Shown here: positions 7,779 to 15,597 of the stretch, in pieces | How positions within the stretch are numbered: the first letter of the stretch is position 1 | Layout of the letters: every line of letters starts with the position of its first letter | NCBI GenBank assembly: GCA_021323635.1 | Contig: JAJPKQ010000023.1 | Span: 1-64,000, forward strand | Origin: a bacterium | GTDB taxonomy: Bacteria; Actinomycetota; Thermoleophilia; Solirubrobacterales; Solirubrobacteraceae | DNA length: 64,000 nucleotides | Reading direction: 5' to 3' | The notes under the pieces: generated by a model | The model's database searches: none | Told to the model about the DNA's origin: nothing | Seen by the model: the letters and a program-made list of their open reading frames with translations, nothing else | Position numbers and translations under genes: made by a program

Positions 7779-8427
7779 AACAACTCCACAGAAGGAGCCG
7801 ATGATGGCAGCAGAAGCAGACAACGATCTCGACACCTTGACCTTCGAGCCACTTGACGGCTCAGAAGCGGAGACTCGAGGGCAGGAGCTGCCGCCACGGC
7901 CGCGCCGACGTCTGCTCACGCCGTTGACTGTCGCGCTGCTTGTGGCGCTGGCGGCGGGCTGCGGGTTCATCGGCGGCGTGCAGGTGCAGAAGGGTGAATC
8001 CTCGGGCGCCACCTCCGCAGGCCTGCCGGCGGGCATCGCGTCGCGGCTGGGAGCGCTGCGCAGTGCGCGCTCAGCGGGCGGCGCGCCAGCGGCAGGATTC
8101 CTGGGCGGCGCGGGCGCCTTCCTGGGAGGCGCGGGTGGCGGCCTCACCACGGGAGAAGTCGCTGACATCAGCGGCTCCACCCTCTATGTGACGACAAGCG
8201 AAGGCAACACCGTGAAGGTGAGCACCGCGGGCGCGAAGGTGACCAAGACCGTCGCAACGCACCTCAGCAGCATTCATCCGGGCGACGCGGTCCTCGTGCG
8301 GGGCGCGAAGGCAAAGAACGGGGCGATCGAAGCCAGCTCGATCTCGATCAGCCCAGCCGCCGCCGGCACCTCCTCGGGCGCAGGGTCGAGCGGCGGCACG
8401 CCCGCGCTGTTTGGCGCGGGTGGATAG
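7771..8427 (+). CDS. membrane-anchored DUF5666-like protein of the exporter operon
   Basis: A 218-residue protein with a cytoplasmic N-terminus of about 50 acidic residues, a transmembrane segment (LTVALLVALAAGCGFIGG), a Gly/Ala-rich linker, then a compact beta domain (about residues 125-195) resembling DUF5666 or OB-like extracytoplasmic domains, where a conserved pattern alternates Thr/Val strands with HPGDAVLVRG. The tail is Gly/Ser-rich. Its start overlaps the permease stop. Function is unknown. Position and topology suggest an accessory part of the exporter, perhaps binding its cargo. Confidence 0.7.
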   Translation: MSETTPQKEPMMAAEADNDLDTLTFEPLDGSEAETRGQELPPRPRRRLLTPLTVALLVALAAGCGFIGGVQVQKGESSGATSAGLPAGIASRLGALRSARSAGGAPAAGFLGGAGAFLGGAGGGLTTGEVADISGSTLYVTTSEGNTVKVSTAGAKVTKTVATHLSSIHPGDAVLVRGAKAKNGAIEASSISISPAAAGTSSGAGSSGGTPALFGAGG

Positions 8428-8491
8428 ACGCGCACGGGCGGATCGTAGCTCGAACACTGAGAAAACACCACAGATCAAGGAGCACACCCAC

Positions 8492-9163
8492 ATGAGCAAT
8501 CGCAAGCGCCGTGCAGGCGACAACCCCGGCAGAGCGCGGGCGGCTCTGCGTCCCCCCGCGCTCCTCGCGTCGGTCTCGCTGCTTGCGCTCGCAAGCCTCG
8601 CGCTCGCCGCGTGCGGCGGATCCTCGAGCGCGGCAAACGCTGCGAGCAAGAGCAGCGCGGCTTCCTCAACCGGCGCGGGCGCCAACGGCGCGGGGCGCTT
8701 CGCGGCGCTGCGCGCCTGCCTCGAAAAGCAGGGCGTCAAGCTGCCCGCACCGGCGGCAGGCGCTCACCCCGGCGGTCGGTTTGCGCCAGGGGGCGTACCC
8801 GGCCGCCCGCCCGGTGGCTTTCACCTCGCCTCCGGCGCTGCGCGCAGCAAGCTCCAAGAAGCGCTTAGTAAGTGCGGCGCGGGCTCCTTCCGCGGCGCAC
8901 GCTTTCGCAGCCCCGCAGTGAAAGCAGCGCTTGAAAAGTATGCCGCGTGCATGCGCGAAAACGGTGTCAACCTGGCCGCGCCCAACGCATCCGGCAGCGG
9001 GCCCGTGTTCAACACCAAGAACATCAACACGAGCAGCGCCGCTTTCAAGTCGGCCGAGAGCCGGTGCCGCAGCGACCTGCCGGGGCTCTTTGCCCATGGC
9101 GCGCCTCCCTCGGGCGGCGCCACGGGTGGCTCCTCAGGCGCTGGAGCGCCGGCGACCGGTTGA
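8492..9163 (+). CDS. lipoprotein with two Cys-GV repeat units
   Basis: A 223-residue predicted lipoprotein. AAGGAG precedes the ATG, and the signal peptide ends in a lipobox (LALAAC). The mature part holds two related units: LRACLEKQGVKLPAP with a later SKC, and YAACMRENGVNLAAP with a later SRC. The CMRENGV pattern is common in uncharacterised actinobacterial lipoproteins. The four Cys could form one disulfide per unit or bind metal. The linkers are Gly/Ala/Pro-rich and the tail ends in Gly/Ser/Ala. It is placed between the exporter and its two-component system, so it may act as the sensor's extracytoplasmic partner or the exporter's cargo receptor. That role is inference. Confidence 0.8.
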   Translation: MSNRKRRAGDNPGRARAALRPPALLASVSLLALASLALAACGGSSSAANAASKSSAASSTGAGANGAGRFAALRACLEKQGVKLPAPAAGAHPGGRFAPGGVPGRPPGGFHLASGAARSKLQEALSKCGAGSFRGARFRSPAVKAALEKYAACMRENGVNLAAPNASGSGPVFNTKNINTSSAAFKSAESRCRSDLPGLFAHGAPPSGGATGGSSGAGAPATG

Positions 9164-9196
9164 GTCACTCTTCCTCGGCAGCGCCACAATCAGACT

Positions 9197-9964
9197 GTGG
9201 AGAGCCCCCGCAATGCCAGCATCCTTGTGGTCGACGATGACCGCGCGGTGCGCAACGCTCTGCGGCGCGTCCTGCGCCTCGCCGGCTACGAGGTGCAGAC
9301 TGCGGAGGGCGGCCTCGAGGCGCTGGATGTGATCGCGCGCTCAGTGCCCGATGCTGTTGTGCTGGACATCGGCCTGCCCGACATCGACGGGCTCGAGGTC
9401 TGTCGGCGCCTGCGGCGGTTGCAGAATCGCGTGCCAATCCTCATCCTCACGGCGCGCGATGAGGTGGCGGATCGCATCGACGGCCTTGACGTCGGCGCAG
9501 ATGACTACATGGTCAAGCCCTTTGATGTCGGGGAGCTCGGGGCGCGTCTGCGGGCCCTGCTGCGACGGGCAAGCCCGCAGAGCGCAGGCCCCGGCGCACG
9601 GCCGCTGTCATTTGCGGAGGTTGTCCTCGACAGCGAGCGCCACGGCGCGATCGTGCGCGCAGCCGACGACCTGCCCGCTGCGGCGGCGGGGCGGGAGGCC
9701 GGAGAGGCTACGCCCGGTCGCGAGGAGCGATTCGTCGAGCTGACCCGCACCGAGTACCAGCTGCTCGAGCTCTTCCTCTCACGCCCACGGCAGGTGCTCT
9801 CGCGCGCGGCGATCTACAACCATGTGTGGGGCTATGACTTCGGGCCGACCTCCAACGCGCTGCGCGTTTACGTCGGCTACCTGCGTCGGAAGCTCGAGGC
9901 AGCCGGCGCGCGCGGTCTCATCCACACGGTCCGCGGGGTGGGCTACGTGCTGCGGGAGCCATGA
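9197..9964 (+). CDS. OmpR/PhoB-family response regulator
   Basis: A 255-residue regulator with a receiver domain (acidic pocket at 13-15, phosphoacceptor Asp57, conserved Lys before Pro-Phe near 107) and a winged-helix DNA-binding domain at the C-terminus (ending in the typical GVGYVLREP). Between the domains and within the start of the effector domain there is an Ala/Gly/Glu-rich insertion of about 25 residues (about 155-175), unusual for this compact family. It starts with GTG. Its stop overlaps the ATG of the histidine kinase gene, so the pair is co-translated. It probably controls the upstream exporter genes. Confidence 0.93.
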   Translation: MESPRNASILVVDDDRAVRNALRRVLRLAGYEVQTAEGGLEALDVIARSVPDAVVLDIGLPDIDGLEVCRRLRRLQNRVPILILTARDEVADRIDGLDVGADDYMVKPFDVGELGARLRALLRRASPQSAGPGARPLSFAEVVLDSERHGAIVRAADDLPAAAAGREAGEATPGREERFVELTRTEYQLLELFLSRPRQVLSRAAIYNHVWGYDFGPTSNALRVYVGYLRRKLEAAGARGLIHTVRGVGYVLREP

Positions 9965-11394
9965 GCCTGCGCGGACGGATCGCAGCTGCGGCGAGCCTCT
10001 CGGTGGCGCTTGCGGTGATCGCCGCGGCGGCGGGGGTCTATTTCGCGGTGCGCTCGGACCTGCGCGGTGGCATCGACAAGTTCCTCACCCAGCGCTCGCA
10101 CAAGATCGTCACGCTCGCAGCGGCGGCGCCGGAGCGCGCGCTCTCGACGCTCGATCAGCTGCGTGCGCTCGCTCGCGGCGCGCGGGCGCCGGGCGGGTTC
10201 CCGCCGCACCTGCCCTCTCCGCGGTTCGGCGCGCCACCTGGCTTTATCGAGCTGATCGCGCCGAGCGGCGCGGCGGTCGTTCCGGGCGGGCAGGGAGCGT
10301 CGCCGGCGCTGGCGCCCGATGCGAGCGACAGGCGGATTGCACGCAGCGGACGCGGCAGCTCCTTCAGCGATCGGCTCATCAAGGGAACTGAACTGCGCGT
10401 GCTGACGGTGGGGATCGGGAGCAGGGGCGCAGTCCTGATCGCCCGTCCGCTGACGGAAGTCAACGACGACCTGAGCAGCCTGCTGCCGCTGCTTGCCCTG
10501 GTTGCGATCGGCGGGATCGTTCTCGCGGCGCTGCTTGGTGTGCTCGTCGCGCGCACGGCGCTCGTCCCGATCGCGCGCTTCACCGCGCGCACGGAGGAGC
10601 TCAGCGACAGCCTCGATCTGGCGCAGCGCCTGGAAATCAAGGGGCGCGATGAGCTGGCGCGGCTGGCGCACAGCTTCAACACCACGCTGGATGCGCTCGA
10701 GCGCTCAATCGAGGCGCAGCGTCATCTGATCGCGGACGCAAGCCACGAGCTGCGCACGCCGATCGCGAGCCTGCACGCCAACATTCAGGTTCTCAGGGAG
10801 GCCGACCGTCTCTCGCCAAGCGAGCAGGAGGGCCTGCGCAACGACATTGAAGAGGAGCTCGCAGAGCTGACCTCGCTCGTCAGCGACATCGTCGAGCTGG
10901 CGCGGGGCAGCAAGCGCATCGACACGCTCGACGAGCTGCGTCTGGACCAAATCGTAGAGAGCGTGCTCGAGCGCGCTCGCCGGCGCAGCGACGTGCGCTT
11001 TGTCGTGAGCCTGGAGCCGACGTTGATCCGTGCGCAGGGGCAGCGGATCGACCGGGCGATCTCAAACCTGATCGACAACGCGTGCAAGTGGAGCCCACCA
11101 CAGGGGCCGGTCGAGGTTGCGCTGATCGGCGGCGTCCTCAGCGTGCGCGATCACGGCCCGGGCTTTGCCGAGCACGACCTGCCCTTCGTCTTCGACCGCT
11201 TCTACCGTGCCGACCGCGCCCGCAATCTGCCCGGGTCAGGGCTGGGCTTGGCGATCGTGCGCCAGGTGGCGGAGTCCCACGACGGCTACGCGCACGCCGC
11301 AAACGCGCCGGGCGGCGGCGCCGTGCTCTATGTGAGCTTTGGCGCGCCGATCGAGATTGGCGCACCCGCCGCGCGCTCTCCATCCCCCGCATAG
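9961..11394 (+). CDS. HAMP-domain sensor histidine kinase
   Basis: A 477-residue membrane kinase: transmembrane helices at about 10-30 and 174-198 enclosing an extracytoplasmic sensor region, a HAMP linker, the HisKA motif with SHELRTP (phosphorylated His262), and a HATPase domain with the N-box (NLIDNACKW) and DHGPG and GSGLGLAI nucleotide-binding motifs. It phosphorylates the response regulator encoded immediately upstream (4-base overlap). The sensor region is Pro/Arg-rich and unlike known ligand-binding domains. The gene ends the plus-strand series that begins with the exporter. Confidence 0.93.
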   Translation: MSLRGRIAAAASLSVALAVIAAAAGVYFAVRSDLRGGIDKFLTQRSHKIVTLAAAAPERALSTLDQLRALARGARAPGGFPPHLPSPRFGAPPGFIELIAPSGAAVVPGGQGASPALAPDASDRRIARSGRGSSFSDRLIKGTELRVLTVGIGSRGAVLIARPLTEVNDDLSSLLPLLALVAIGGIVLAALLGVLVARTALVPIARFTARTEELSDSLDLAQRLEIKGRDELARLAHSFNTTLDALERSIEAQRHLIADASHELRTPIASLHANIQVLREADRLSPSEQEGLRNDIEEELAELTSLVSDIVELARGSKRIDTLDELRLDQIVESVLERARRRSDVRFVVSLEPTLIRAQGQRIDRAISNLIDNACKWSPPQGPVEVALIGGVLSVRDHGPGFAEHDLPFVFDRFYRADRARNLPGSGLGLAIVRQVAESHDGYAHAANAPGGGAVLYVSFGAPIEIGAPAARSPSPA

Positions 11395-11495
11395 ACGACA
11401 CCGGCGCGGGCTTCGGATCGCAGCTGGATGCGACCGCGCTCGGCCCAGGCCGACGAGGGCGCGCCGAAGGGGCGGCCGGGCAGCAGCCTCCGCCC

Positions 11496-12557
11496 TCAGG
11501 CCTCGGACGCCCGTGCGTCGCAGCCCCGTGCGGATCTCCGCCACCCCGCGCGTCGCTGCGAGCCGCCCGCGCGCGCCTGCGCGAAGGTGACCATGCGCTT
11601 GCGATCCTCGTCCCAGAGCTTGAGCCGCACAGCCCGGATGCCGTCCCAGAGCGAGAGCGTCGGCACCGTATCGAAGATCGCGTTCTCGTAATGCGCGCGG
11701 CGCAGGTTGTAGTTGGGAATGCGCGGGTTGAGGTGGTGGACGTGGTGGTAGCCGATGTTGCCGCTGAAGAACTCAAGCAGCTTGGGCAGCTTCAGGAAGG
11801 AGCTGCCCTTCAGCGCTGCGTTTGCGTACTCCCAGTCGGCGCCGCGCTCCCAGTAGGCGTCCTCGAACTGATGCTGGACGTAAAAGAGCCAGATGCCCAC
11901 GGAGCCCGCCAGCAGCGCTGGCGGTGCCCACACAAGCAGGTATTGGAGCGGGCCGATCAGCCAGCAGCAGGCGGCGACGATCACCGCGAGGGCGACATCG
12001 GTGAGGATCACGCTGCGGCGCATGCGCGGGCGTGCGTTGCGGGCGACGATGCGCGGCCCGATCACCATCGCGATGATCGGGCCCAAGCCGAACATAAGCA
12101 GCGGGTGTCGCTGGAGGCGATAGGCGAGGCGCCCGCGGGGAGGAAGGGCGCGGTACTCGCTGACCGTCAGCGTACGGATGTCACCCACGCCGCGCCTACC
12201 GAGATCGCCGGAGGTCGCATGATGCACCGCGTGGTCGTGCCGCCAGCGCACGAAAGGTGACCACAGCAGCAGCCCCAGCGCGACGCCAAGCCATGCGTTC
12301 GCACGCCGGGAGGCGAGCAGCGAGCCGTGAGAGCAGTCGTGGAAGAGGATGAATGTGCGCACGAGGAAACCGGCGGTGGGCACCGCGAGCACGAGGACGA
12401 GGAGCACCGAGACCCGCAGAGCGAAGTACATCGCGACCGAGAGAGCGAGATACGGCAGCACGGAGGTCGCGATGTCACGCAGCGCAAGGCCCAGCGAAGG
12501 CCGGGCGTAGGGAGCAAGCTGCTGGCGCCAGTCCTGCCCAGAATTGGCCGAGATCAA
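11496..12557 (-). CDS. membrane fatty acid desaturase
   Basis: A 353-residue member of the fatty acid desaturase family (PF00487) with three His boxes: HDCSH at 73-77, HDHAVHH at 107-113 and HHVHHLNPRIPNY near the C-terminal third. These bind the diiron centre that inserts double bonds into acyl chains at the membrane. Hydrophobic stretches are spaced as in acyl-lipid desaturases. The gene converges with the histidine kinase gene and stands alone. The last 25 or so residues are Arg/Ala-rich and look like a non-conserved extension. Substrate and double-bond position cannot be told from sequence. Confidence 0.9.
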   Translation of the reverse strand: MISANSGQDWRQQLAPYARPSLGLALRDIATSVLPYLALSVAMYFALRVSVLLVLVLAVPTAGFLVRTFILFHDCSHGSLLASRRANAWLGVALGLLLWSPFVRWRHDHAVHHATSGDLGRRGVGDIRTLTVSEYRALPPRGRLAYRLQRHPLLMFGLGPIIAMVIGPRIVARNARPRMRRSVILTDVALAVIVAACCWLIGPLQYLLVWAPPALLAGSVGIWLFYVQHQFEDAYWERGADWEYANAALKGSSFLKLPKLLEFFSGNIGYHHVHHLNPRIPNYNLRRAHYENAIFDTVPTLSLWDGIRAVRLKLWDEDRKRMVTFAQARAGGSQRRAGWRRSARGCDARASEA

Positions 12558-12561
12558 GGAG

Positions 12562-12690
12562 TCACCTTGCTGCGGCGCACCCGCAGGTGCTTGCGCCGCG
12601 ACGCCGGCCTACCCGCTTGTGATGGTCGCGGGCTTTGATCAGCCTGTAAATCATCTTCTTCCAGAGCCATCTGAGGGCACCTACTGCCAT
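12562..12690 (-). CDS. possible 42-residue cationic peptide
   Basis: A short frame with AAAGG five bases before an ATG. The peptide starts with an amphipathic, strongly basic segment (MAVGALRWLWKKMIYRLIKA) and ends with several Cys and Arg residues. The aromatic/Lys spacing would suit membrane association. It lies just upstream of the desaturase gene on the same strand, with 4 bp between. No family is recognised and it may be a chance frame. Confidence 0.25.
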   Translation of the reverse strand: MAVGALRWLWKKMIYRLIKARDHHKRVGRRRGASTCGCAAAR

Positions 12691-12907
12691 ATCGGCCTTT
12701 GCGTCCGCACCCTGAAGCGCTGCGCCGCGAGGATTGCAGTAAGCAATGACCACCAGCAACGATGCCTGCCATGGTCCGGTCGATCCACAACCGCTCAGCG
12801 CACCCTATCAGCCGTTGCGGCGCCCCGTGCGCTCATGGTCGCCCAGGCGGAGCACGGAGCCGGCCGGAGCGCTCCGGGCACTTCAAGCGCTCGCGCTGCG
12901 CCTGGCT
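12691..12907. other. short intergenic stretch, no clear feature
   Basis: The gap between the desaturase (with its possible small upstream frame) and the end of the DEAD-box gene contains only frames without ribosome binding sites or recognisable products. A promoter for the desaturase should lie here but is not obvious. Confidence 0.4.
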
Positions 12908-14110
12908 TCATGCGCCTGCTCGGCGCCGGCGCGAGCCGCCTCCAGGGCGGGCGGTCCGAGACCTCGCGGCAGGCGCGGGGTGGCGGCGGTGATGCTCGGC
13001 AGCGGAGCCGGAGAGCTCGTGCGCGATGCCAAGCTCCTCGGCCAGTCGGCGCACCTCACGGCGCTCGCCTGAGCTCACAAGCGTGATCCCGATGCCGCTG
13101 CGCCCGGCGCGCGCGGTGCGCCCGACGCGGTGCACATAGGAGTCGCGATCGCCCGGCGGGTCGAAGTTGATGACGTGCGAGATGCCCGCCACATCGATGC
13201 CGCGGGCGGCGACGTCGGTTGCGACCATCGTGTCGATCGCGCCGGACTCAAAGCGCGCCAGCGCCTGCTCGCGCTGGCGCTGGGACTTGTCTCCGTGCAT
13301 TGCGACAGCCTCGACGCCGTGGCTGCCCAGACGTCGCACCAAGCGGTCTGCGCCGCGCTTGGTGCGCACGAACACGAGCGCCAGCGCGCGCTCCCCGGCA
13401 AGCTCCTCGACGAGCGCATGCACGCGGCGCTCGGATGCCACCGTGATGAACCGGTGCTCGATCGCCGGGGCGGAGCGAGGGGCGTCGGAGCCCTGCTCGC
13501 GCAGCACCGCATCCCTTGTGTAGCGCTTGGCGAAGTGGCCCGCCTCGCCGTCGAGCGTCGCTGAAAACAGCAGCGTCTGGCGTCCCTTGGGACACGCGTC
13601 GATGATCCGCTCGACCGCCGGCCGGAAGCCCATGTCGAGCATCCGATCGGCCTCGTCGAGCGCGAGGATGCGGATCGCATCAAGCGTGAAGGCGCCCCGT
13701 GCAAGCAGGTCCTCCAGGCGACCCGGCGTCGCAACGAGGATGTGCGAGCGAGCGGCGGTGCTCGCCTGCCTGGTCAGGCCGACGCCGCCGTAGACGGCGC
13801 AGACCCGAAGGCCGCGCGCCTGTGCGAGCGGCCTGACCTCATCGACTATCTGGCTTGTCAGCTCGCGCGTGGGCGCGAGCACGAGCGCGGCAGGGCGCGC
13901 AGCTGCGGCAGCGATCCGCTCGACGATTGGGATGCCGAACGCAAGCGTCTTGCCGGAGCCGGTCGGCGACTTCACGAGCACATCCCGACCGGCGAGGACG
14001 TCGCCGATGACAAGACGCTGAACAGGGAAGGGCTGCGTGATCTGCCGGCGAGCAAGGGCCTGCACGAGAGCGCGCGAGACTCCAAGCTCGGCAAAGGTAT
14101 GTGTGGACAT
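12908..14110 (-). CDS. DEAD-box ATP-dependent RNA helicase (RhlE-like)
   Basis: A 400-residue DEAD-box helicase with all core motifs: Q-motif region around FPVQ, Walker A SPTGSGKT (48-55), PTREL, TPGR, the DEAD box in ALDEADRMLDMGF, SAT, and in the second RecA domain TDVAARGIDV and HRVGRTAR. It unwinds structured RNA, typically in ribosome assembly, mRNA decay or cold adaptation. AAGGAG precedes the ATG. The C-terminal 35 residues are basic and rich in His/Arg/Gly, as often seen for RNA binding. It is a single gene with no functional link to its neighbours. Confidence 0.95.
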   Translation of the reverse strand: MSTHTFAELGVSRALVQALARRQITQPFPVQRLVIGDVLAGRDVLVKSPTGSGKTLAFGIPIVERIAAAAARPAALVLAPTRELTSQIVDEVRPLAQARGLRVCAVYGGVGLTRQASTAARSHILVATPGRLEDLLARGAFTLDAIRILALDEADRMLDMGFRPAVERIIDACPKGRQTLLFSATLDGEAGHFAKRYTRDAVLREQGSDAPRSAPAIEHRFITVASERRVHALVEELAGERALALVFVRTKRGADRLVRRLGSHGVEAVAMHGDKSQRQREQALARFESGAIDTMVATDVAARGIDVAGISHVINFDPPGDRDSYVHRVGRTARAGRSGIGITLVSSGERREVRRLAEELGIAHELSGSAAEHHRRHPAPAARSRTARPGGGSRRRRAGA

Positions 14111-14290
14111 GAGCTTCTCCTTGGCGGCACGGTGGGCCGCGTACGGTTCGGGAGGCCGTGGCTAACCCGAACCGCATCGCTGCGGGACCCAAGTAAGCTG
14201 CCTCGCGGCCGACGGCGCCGACCGCGCAGCTCAAGTTAGCAGGTCACGCGGGCAGCGGACGCTCAGCGCGCCTCAGCCTGTCGGCTGCGC

Positions 14291-15058
14291 TTAGTCCAGG
14301 AGGGCAAGCTCATCGGCGCTTAGCTCAAGCTGCGCTGCTGCGACGTTCTGCTCGAGATGCGCAAGCGAGGATGTGCCCGGGATCGGCAGCATCACCGGGC
14401 TGTGAGCGAGCAGCCAGGCCAGCGCGACCTGGGCGGCGGTAGCCTCGTGCGCGGCGGCGATCTCAGCGACGGGCCCGCCGGGCTCCGCCAGCCTGCCTGC
14501 GGCGAGCGGGAACCAGGGGATGAAGCCGATTCCCTCTTGCTCGCAGTAGCGCAGCACGTCCTCAGATTGGCGATCGACCAGGTTGTAGCGGTTCTGCACG
14601 GTTGCAACAGGGAAGTGCTCCTGGGCTGCCTTGATGTCCTCCACAGACACCTCCGAGAGCCCCAGATGACGCACCTTGCCCTCCTCCTGCAGCTCTTTCA
14701 TCAGCCCGAGCTGCTCCTCGCGCGGCACCTTCGCGTCGATGCGATGCAGCTGCCAGAGGTCGATCGTCTCGACGCCGAGCCTGCGCATGCTCATCAGGCA
14801 GCATTGGCGAAGATACTCTGGGCGCCCGACCTCCGCCCAGCGGTTGGGCCCCTGGCGCGTGAAGCCCCCCTTGGTGGCGATATGAACGCCTTCGAAGGGA
14901 TGGAGAGCCTCATGGATCAGGTTCTCGGAGTCCTCGGGGCCGTAGGAGTCCGCGGTGTCGATGAAGTTGACCCCCAGCTCAGGCAGGCGCTTGAGCAGCG
15001 CGATCGCGCCGTCGTGATCGCGCGGCGGGCCCCAGACTCCCGCGCCGGTGATGCGCAT
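14291..15058 (-). CDS. aldo-keto reductase with missing canonical start
   Basis: NADPH-dependent oxidoreductase of the aldo/keto reductase superfamily. The catalytic pattern is visible: DTADSYG (Asp34 and Tyr39 counted from the ATG), the Lys in HIATKGG, and the His in LWQLHRID, followed by the barrel strands to [14 protein letters not shown]. The first in-frame ATG (15058) lies inside the usual N-terminal hairpin: the upstream codons encode [16 protein letters not shown], exactly what the family has before this point. No ATG, GTG or TTG occurs between the upstream stop (near 15188) and 15058; an ATC at 15136 would give a normal-length protein. Either a rare start or a frameshift is likely. 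Confidence 0.85.
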   Translation of the reverse strand: MRITGAGVWGPPRDHDGAIALLKRLPELGVNFIDTADSYGPEDSENLIHEALHPFEGVHIATKGGFTRQGPNRWAEVGRPEYLRQCCLMSMRRLGVETIDLWQLHRIDAKVPREEQLGLMKELQEEGKVRHLGLSEVSVEDIKAAQEHFPVATVQNRYNLVDRQSEDVLRYCEQEGIGFIPWFPLAAGRLAEPGGPVAEIAAAHEATAAQVALAWLLAHSPVMLPIPGTSSLAHLEQNVAAAQLELSADELALLD

Positions 15059-15187
15059 GGCGCCGTAGCCCAGGCGTGTGACCTCGAGGTCGCCGCCGAT
15101 CTTGAAGCTGCCGGAGGGAGTAGCGCTTGCGCTGATCGAACAAGTATGCCAGCGCTCAGCCTTGCTCCCTCGCGCGGGCTGCGGCTC

Positions 15188-15508
15188 CTAGCCTGCGAGC
15201 AGCGGCGAGGGTGGAATGCGCGTCGCTCCGTGGACGCTTGCGATGCGCATCGTGATCTGGTCCAAATAGCACCAGCACCAATCCTCGCCCGGCTCCAGCG
15301 AGCGTATGATCGGATGCCCGGCCGTCTCTGCGTGCTCGCTCGCGTGACGGTTGGGCGAGCCATCGCAGCAGCCGACGTAGCCGCACTCCAGGCAGATCCG
15401 CAGGTGGAGCCACTTGCCGCCGGAGGCAAGGCAGCCCTCGCAGCCCTCGACCGCGCCGGGAAGCTCGCTTATGAGCACGTGATCCAGGTGGGTGCAGCTG
15501 TTGGTCAT
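15188..15508 (-). CDS. UBP-type zinc finger protein
   Basis: A 106-residue protein that is almost entirely a zf-UBP domain. Cys and His residues are spaced as in the ubiquitin-hydrolase-type zinc finger (CEGC, CLECGYVGCCD, HASEHAETAGHP, then W-C-W-C). In bacteria without ubiquitin these stand-alone domains probably bind peptide C-termini or act in stress responses, but no function is proven. The start at 15508 is favoured by an upstream GGGGGAG; an earlier ATG at 15604 would add a low-complexity Arg/Ala segment. Confidence 0.85.
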   Translation of the reverse strand: MTNSCTHLDHVLISELPGAVEGCEGCLASGGKWLHLRICLECGYVGCCDGSPNRHASEHAETAGHPIIRSLEPGEDWCWCYLDQITMRIASVHGATRIPPSPLLAG

Positions 15509-15597
15509 CCGGCGCTCCCCCCTGGCTCGCTGCGCTCGGTGACCATCACGCCGCGGCTCTCGCTGCGCGCGGGCGAGCGCCGCGTGGCTCGCAGCCG

